A DNA stretch of 58,222 bases. Origin: Desulfobulbus sp. (lineage in GTDB: Bacteria; Desulfobacterota; Desulfobulbia; Desulfobulbales; Desulfobulbaceae). This document shows, piece by piece, positions 57,135 through 58,222 of the stretch. The position numbers and the translations under genes were made by a program. A model generated the notes under the pieces. That model made no database searches, had not been told where the DNA came from, and saw only the letters and a list, made by a program, of their open reading frames with translations. Every line of letters begins with the position of its first letter. Within the stretch, counting starts at the first letter, position 1. Where the stretch lies: NCBI RefSeq assembly GCF_030824455.1, contig NZ_JAVBXR010000113.1:1-58222 (forward strand), read 5' to 3'.

Positions 57135-57976
57135 AAGGTGCGGTATACGCCGACGTCGCAGGAGGTGGCGCGCAGGATCTGCTCGATTCGGTTGCCGTAG
57201 AAAAAGCGCGAAGGCAGGGTGCGTTCCGTGGCCCCCAGCAGGATCATGCCGGCATTGATTTTGCCCGCCTGAATGAGGATTTCTTTGGCCCAGTCGTCAG
57301 AGAGAACGACCTGACGGTCGAAATGCCAAGCAGGGCCGGTGGTCTGCTGCCGGATTTCCGTCGCCACCCGGTTGAGGTAGTCTTGGCCTTCCTTAATCTT
57401 TTTTTGGGCGGTGAGAGCGGAAATGTAGCGAAAATGGAAAGGGCTGACCGTCATCACCCGCAGCAGATAGAGCCGTTTGACCGAGGCCGCCAGCATGTGC
57501 AGGAAGGGCAGGGCGGCGGCAAAGCCGCGCGGATGGCCGGCCAAGGGGAAGAGCAGGGTGTGTGGGCAACCCAGCAAACCGGGACTGACCACTCGGACGG
57601 CCATGACGTTGAATGCTTGGCAGCGAAGCAGTTGCTCCGCGATGGTGCCGGCGAGAAAACCCCGACTCTTTTGGGAGATTCGGGTTCCGCACAGGCAAGT
57701 GAAGTGCTTGCCGTTGGGGATAGCCTGCAGCAAGCTGGCAACGACATCGCCGCGCAGCTCCAGAATCAGGTTCTGACAGATGACGTTGAGGCGGGCGCAT
57801 TCAGCGGCAATGGCGGTGAATTTGGCCTCGATTCGAACGCGGGTGTAGGAGCCGTCAAGGACGTGGATGAGCTGGAGCTGGCGGCAGGGCAGGGCGGCGG
57901 CCATTTGCATGGCGTAACGAGCCACCCAGTCGGCATTGATCGAGCCATCATACGCTAGAACAATTCGCCGGTCCAT
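57131..57976 (-). CDS. Tandem universal stress protein (UspA family)
   Basis: The 281-residue protein contains two Usp domains. The first (about 3-130) starts RRIVLAYDGSINADWVARYAMQMA; the second (about 135-279) ends with AGMILLGATERTLPSRFFYGNRIEQILRATSCDVGVYR, near the usual GSxG-N9-GS/T nucleotide loop but off-consensus. The ATG at 57976 has GGAGG four bases upstream. It is the first gene of an operon with the Na,K-ATPase-like pump, overlapping by ATGA, so it may regulate or sense ion or energy stress for that pump. Three GTATC half-sites lie upstream. Confidence 0.9.
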   Translation of the reverse strand: MDRRIVLAYDGSINADWVARYAMQMAAALPCRQLQLIHVLDGSYTRVRIEAKFTAIAAECARLNVICQNLILELRGDVVASLLQAIPNGKHFTCLCGTRISQKSRGFLAGTIAEQLLRCQAFNVMAVRVVSPGLLGCPHTLLFPLAGHPRGFAAALPFLHMLAASVKRLYLLRVMTVSPFHFRYISALTAQKKIKEGQDYLNRVATEIRQQTTGPAWHFDRQVVLSDDWAKEILIQAGKINAGMILLGATERTLPSRFFYGNRIEQILRATSCDVGVYRTL

Positions 57977-58016
57977 CGCGCCTCCGAGAGGGGTGAACTT
58001 ACCGAAAGAGGAAACC

Positions 58017-58042
58017 GTATCTTTTTGATACTAAAAGGTATC
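58017..58042. promoter_or_regulatory. Alternating GTATC/GATAC repeats upstream of the usp-ATPase operon
   Basis: GTATC (58017-58021), GATAC (58027-58031) and GTATC (58038-58042) form two overlapping inverted repeats with 5- and 6-base spacers. They are 41-66 bases upstream of the usp ATG and downstream of the rRNA terminator. An operator is likely; the binding protein is unknown. Confidence 0.4.
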
Positions 58043-58102
58043 TGCCAAGGGATTGCAAGGGGGATTTTGCCGCAAAGCCGCCTTCCCTGGGCCCCGCGAA
58101 AC

Positions 58103-58144
58103 AAAAAAAAGCCCTTAGTGCAGCATAGCTGCACTAAGGGCTTT
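58103..58144 (-). terminator. Rho-independent terminator of the rRNA operon
   Basis: A perfect 16-bp stem, AAAGCCCTTAGTGCAG (58108-58123) with CTGCACTAAGGGCTTT (58129-58144), is followed on the minus strand by eight T (58103-58110). Confidence 0.95.
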
Positions 58145-58153
58145 GGTAAAAAA

Positions 58154-58222
58154 TCGGCGGCGACCTACTCTCCCACATAGTCTCCCATGCAGTACCATCG
58201 GCGCTGAAGAGCTTAACTTCCG
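58154..58222 (-). rRNA. rrf: 5S ribosomal RNA, 3' part (continues beyond the window)
   Basis: The minus strand from 58222 reads CGGAAGTTAAGCTCTTCAGC, then GATGGTACTG and GGGAGAGTAGGTCGCCGCCGA, which are conserved 5S features up to the 3' end. The 5' third lies outside. The end at 58154 is approximate; a terminator follows directly. Confidence 0.95.

Noticed and set aside
55272..57200. 642-codon plus-strand open frame
   Set aside because: It is antisense to the Na,K-ATPase-like gene, whose motifs are complete.

Overview
The window looks like the chromosome of an anaerobic, Gram-negative member of the Desulfobacterota, probably a Desulfobulbus-type sulfate reducer. This is inferred from three things. 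There is a PxxKW cysteine-rich protein, a family I know mainly from such bacteria. There are iron-sulfur and ADP-forming acyl-CoA enzymes. There is also a very dense set of multi-PAS sensor kinases. Base composition is high-GC apart from the AT-rich first 340 bases, which carry the N-terminus of a membrane protein cut by the window edge. I see no insertion sequence, prophage, integrase or CRISPR array.

Layout. 1-1.2 kb: partial membrane protein and a HigB/HigA-like toxin-antitoxin pair whose promoter is covered by a perfect palindrome. 1.5-8.9 kb: housekeeping genes on the plus strand (TatD, YggS, UDP-glucose dehydrogenase, PilC/GspF, enolase, an HU/IHF protein, a ParB-like protein), with the PxxKW gene on the minus strand. 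9-15 kb: a 1214-residue FAD/Fe-S oxidoreductase and a KefB-type antiporter. 15-32 kb: a minus-strand signalling island with five sensor kinases, a stand-alone receiver protein, a chemoreceptor, a 130-residue unknown and a sigma-54 activator. 32.6-35 kb: a GntR regulator, a TSUP transporter and a secreted RNase T2. 35-41 kb: recR, ebfC, dnaX, the SRP RNA, TerC, an AI-2E family protein and CoaD. 41.6-44 kb: two receiver-domain proteins, one with a degenerate HD-GYP-like output and one with HDOD. 44.3-50.3 kb: an EamA transporter, a lytic transglycosylase, a ferredoxin-nitroreductase and a P2-type ATPase. 50.3-58.2 kb: a GNAT enzyme, a RAM-domain protein, a ferredoxin, an acyl-CoA synthetase/GNAT fusion, a Na,K-ATPase-like pump overlapping a tandem universal stress protein, and the 3' end of a 5S rRNA gene with its terminator.

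The most interesting arrangement is at 27.3-32.1 kb. A membrane kinase and a GAFTGA-containing sigma-54 activator are followed by an intergenic region holding two tandem inverted repeats and, about 150-180 bases downstream, a -24/-12-like promoter. That promoter faces a 130-residue receiver-like unknown and a chemoreceptor, so the unit reads as a self-contained sigma-54 signalling module. Next to it (15-25 kb) kinases and receivers overlap by a few bases, suggesting translationally coupled phosphorelay partners. Other points of note are the apparently leaderless toxin mRNA, a promoter and hairpin leader before the PxxKW gene, and two P-type ATPases with unusual ion-site residues. No single gene is clearly a new system; the novelty is in these arrangements.
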